Shown one piece after another: positions 63,791-64,000 of a stretch of DNA of 64,000 nucleotides. The DNA is from Chaetoderma sp. LZ-2023a (taxonomy: Eukaryota; Mollusca; Caudofoveata; Chaetodermatida; Chaetodermatidae), in assembly GCA_034401795.1 (NCBI GenBank), contig CM067367.1, positions 49,975,363 to 50,039,362 of the forward strand, read 5' to 3'. The notes under the pieces were generated by a model. The model was not told where the DNA came from. It searched no databases and saw only the letters and a program-made list of their open reading frames with translations. The position numbers and the translations under genes are program-made. Each line of letters begins with the position of its first letter. Position 1 is the stretch's first letter.

Positions 63791-64000
63791 GAACACAAAC
63801 AGAACAGGGTCAAAGCATGCTAAATGATGCTTTTGCATAACTTAGATAAAATAAAAGATAGCATTGGGATATTTTTGAATTCCTAAATAGTAAATAACTA
63901 GACTAAGTATATAATCATATTTCTCTTGCATCTCATGCAATATGATGAGCTGCTATCAGCTATCAAAGCTCAACGACAAAATATTATTCACATAATTGAA

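Overview
The window looks like animal nuclear DNA, most likely from a mollusc and probably a bivalve. It is AT-rich and intron-heavy, and packed with diverged interspersed repeats. These include foldback MITEs, arrays with nuclear-receptor-like half sites, repeats carrying the AAGGGCCATAACTCTG motif, a tRNA-derived SINE with a molluscan-type central domain, Penelope-like elements and two kinds of non-LTR retrotransposon. The organism call rests on repeat style and I could not check it by search. Nothing prokaryotic is present.

The main finding is one large split gene on the minus strand. Ten coding exons between 61666 and 18810 have canonical splice sites, compatible phases at every junction and a total of 2262 nt (753 codons plus stop). 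The predicted protein has a complete BET-BD2-like bromodomain (about residues 82-195), two long Ser/Gly/Pro-rich linkers, two pairs of RanBP2/NZF zinc fingers encoded by two duplicated phase 1-1 exons, and a C-terminal C3HC4 RING finger. This suggests a chromatin-reading, ubiquitin-binding E3 ligase. A candidate promoter (CRE octamer plus YY1/TISU-like element) lies just upstream, so the gene may be entirely inside the window.

Layout. 1-3.9 kb: degenerate tandem repeats with ERE-like palindromes, then a frameshifted jockey-like LINE with its probable 3' tail. 3.9-6.1 kb: little recognisable. 6.1-10 kb: arrays of the 'X' repeat (AAGATGGCC and CCAGGTGAGCTAA motifs). 10.3-12.5 kb: hAT-like element with a MITE inside. 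12.7-17.4 kb: nested MITEs, with an I-type LINE (endonuclease, RT, RNase H) inserted with a 13-bp target-site duplication. 17.6-17.9 kb: SINE with a 13-bp duplication. 18.8-61.7 kb: the gene, whose introns hold foldback MITEs, TTAA-type palindromes, half-site satellite arrays, a Penelope-like element with long direct repeats (42.1-45.8 kb), a second Penelope 3' fragment (47.7-48.2 kb), another hAT-like element (37.7-38.8 kb), large X copies (26.0-27.7, 50.1-52.1, 56.0-57.6 kb) and minisatellites of 21 bp (35.6 kb) and 18 bp (60.6 kb). 61.9-64 kb: candidate promoter, then more foldback repeats.

I found no host protein-coding gene on the plus strand. Most longer open frames outside the listed exons come from repeats or degraded retroelements.
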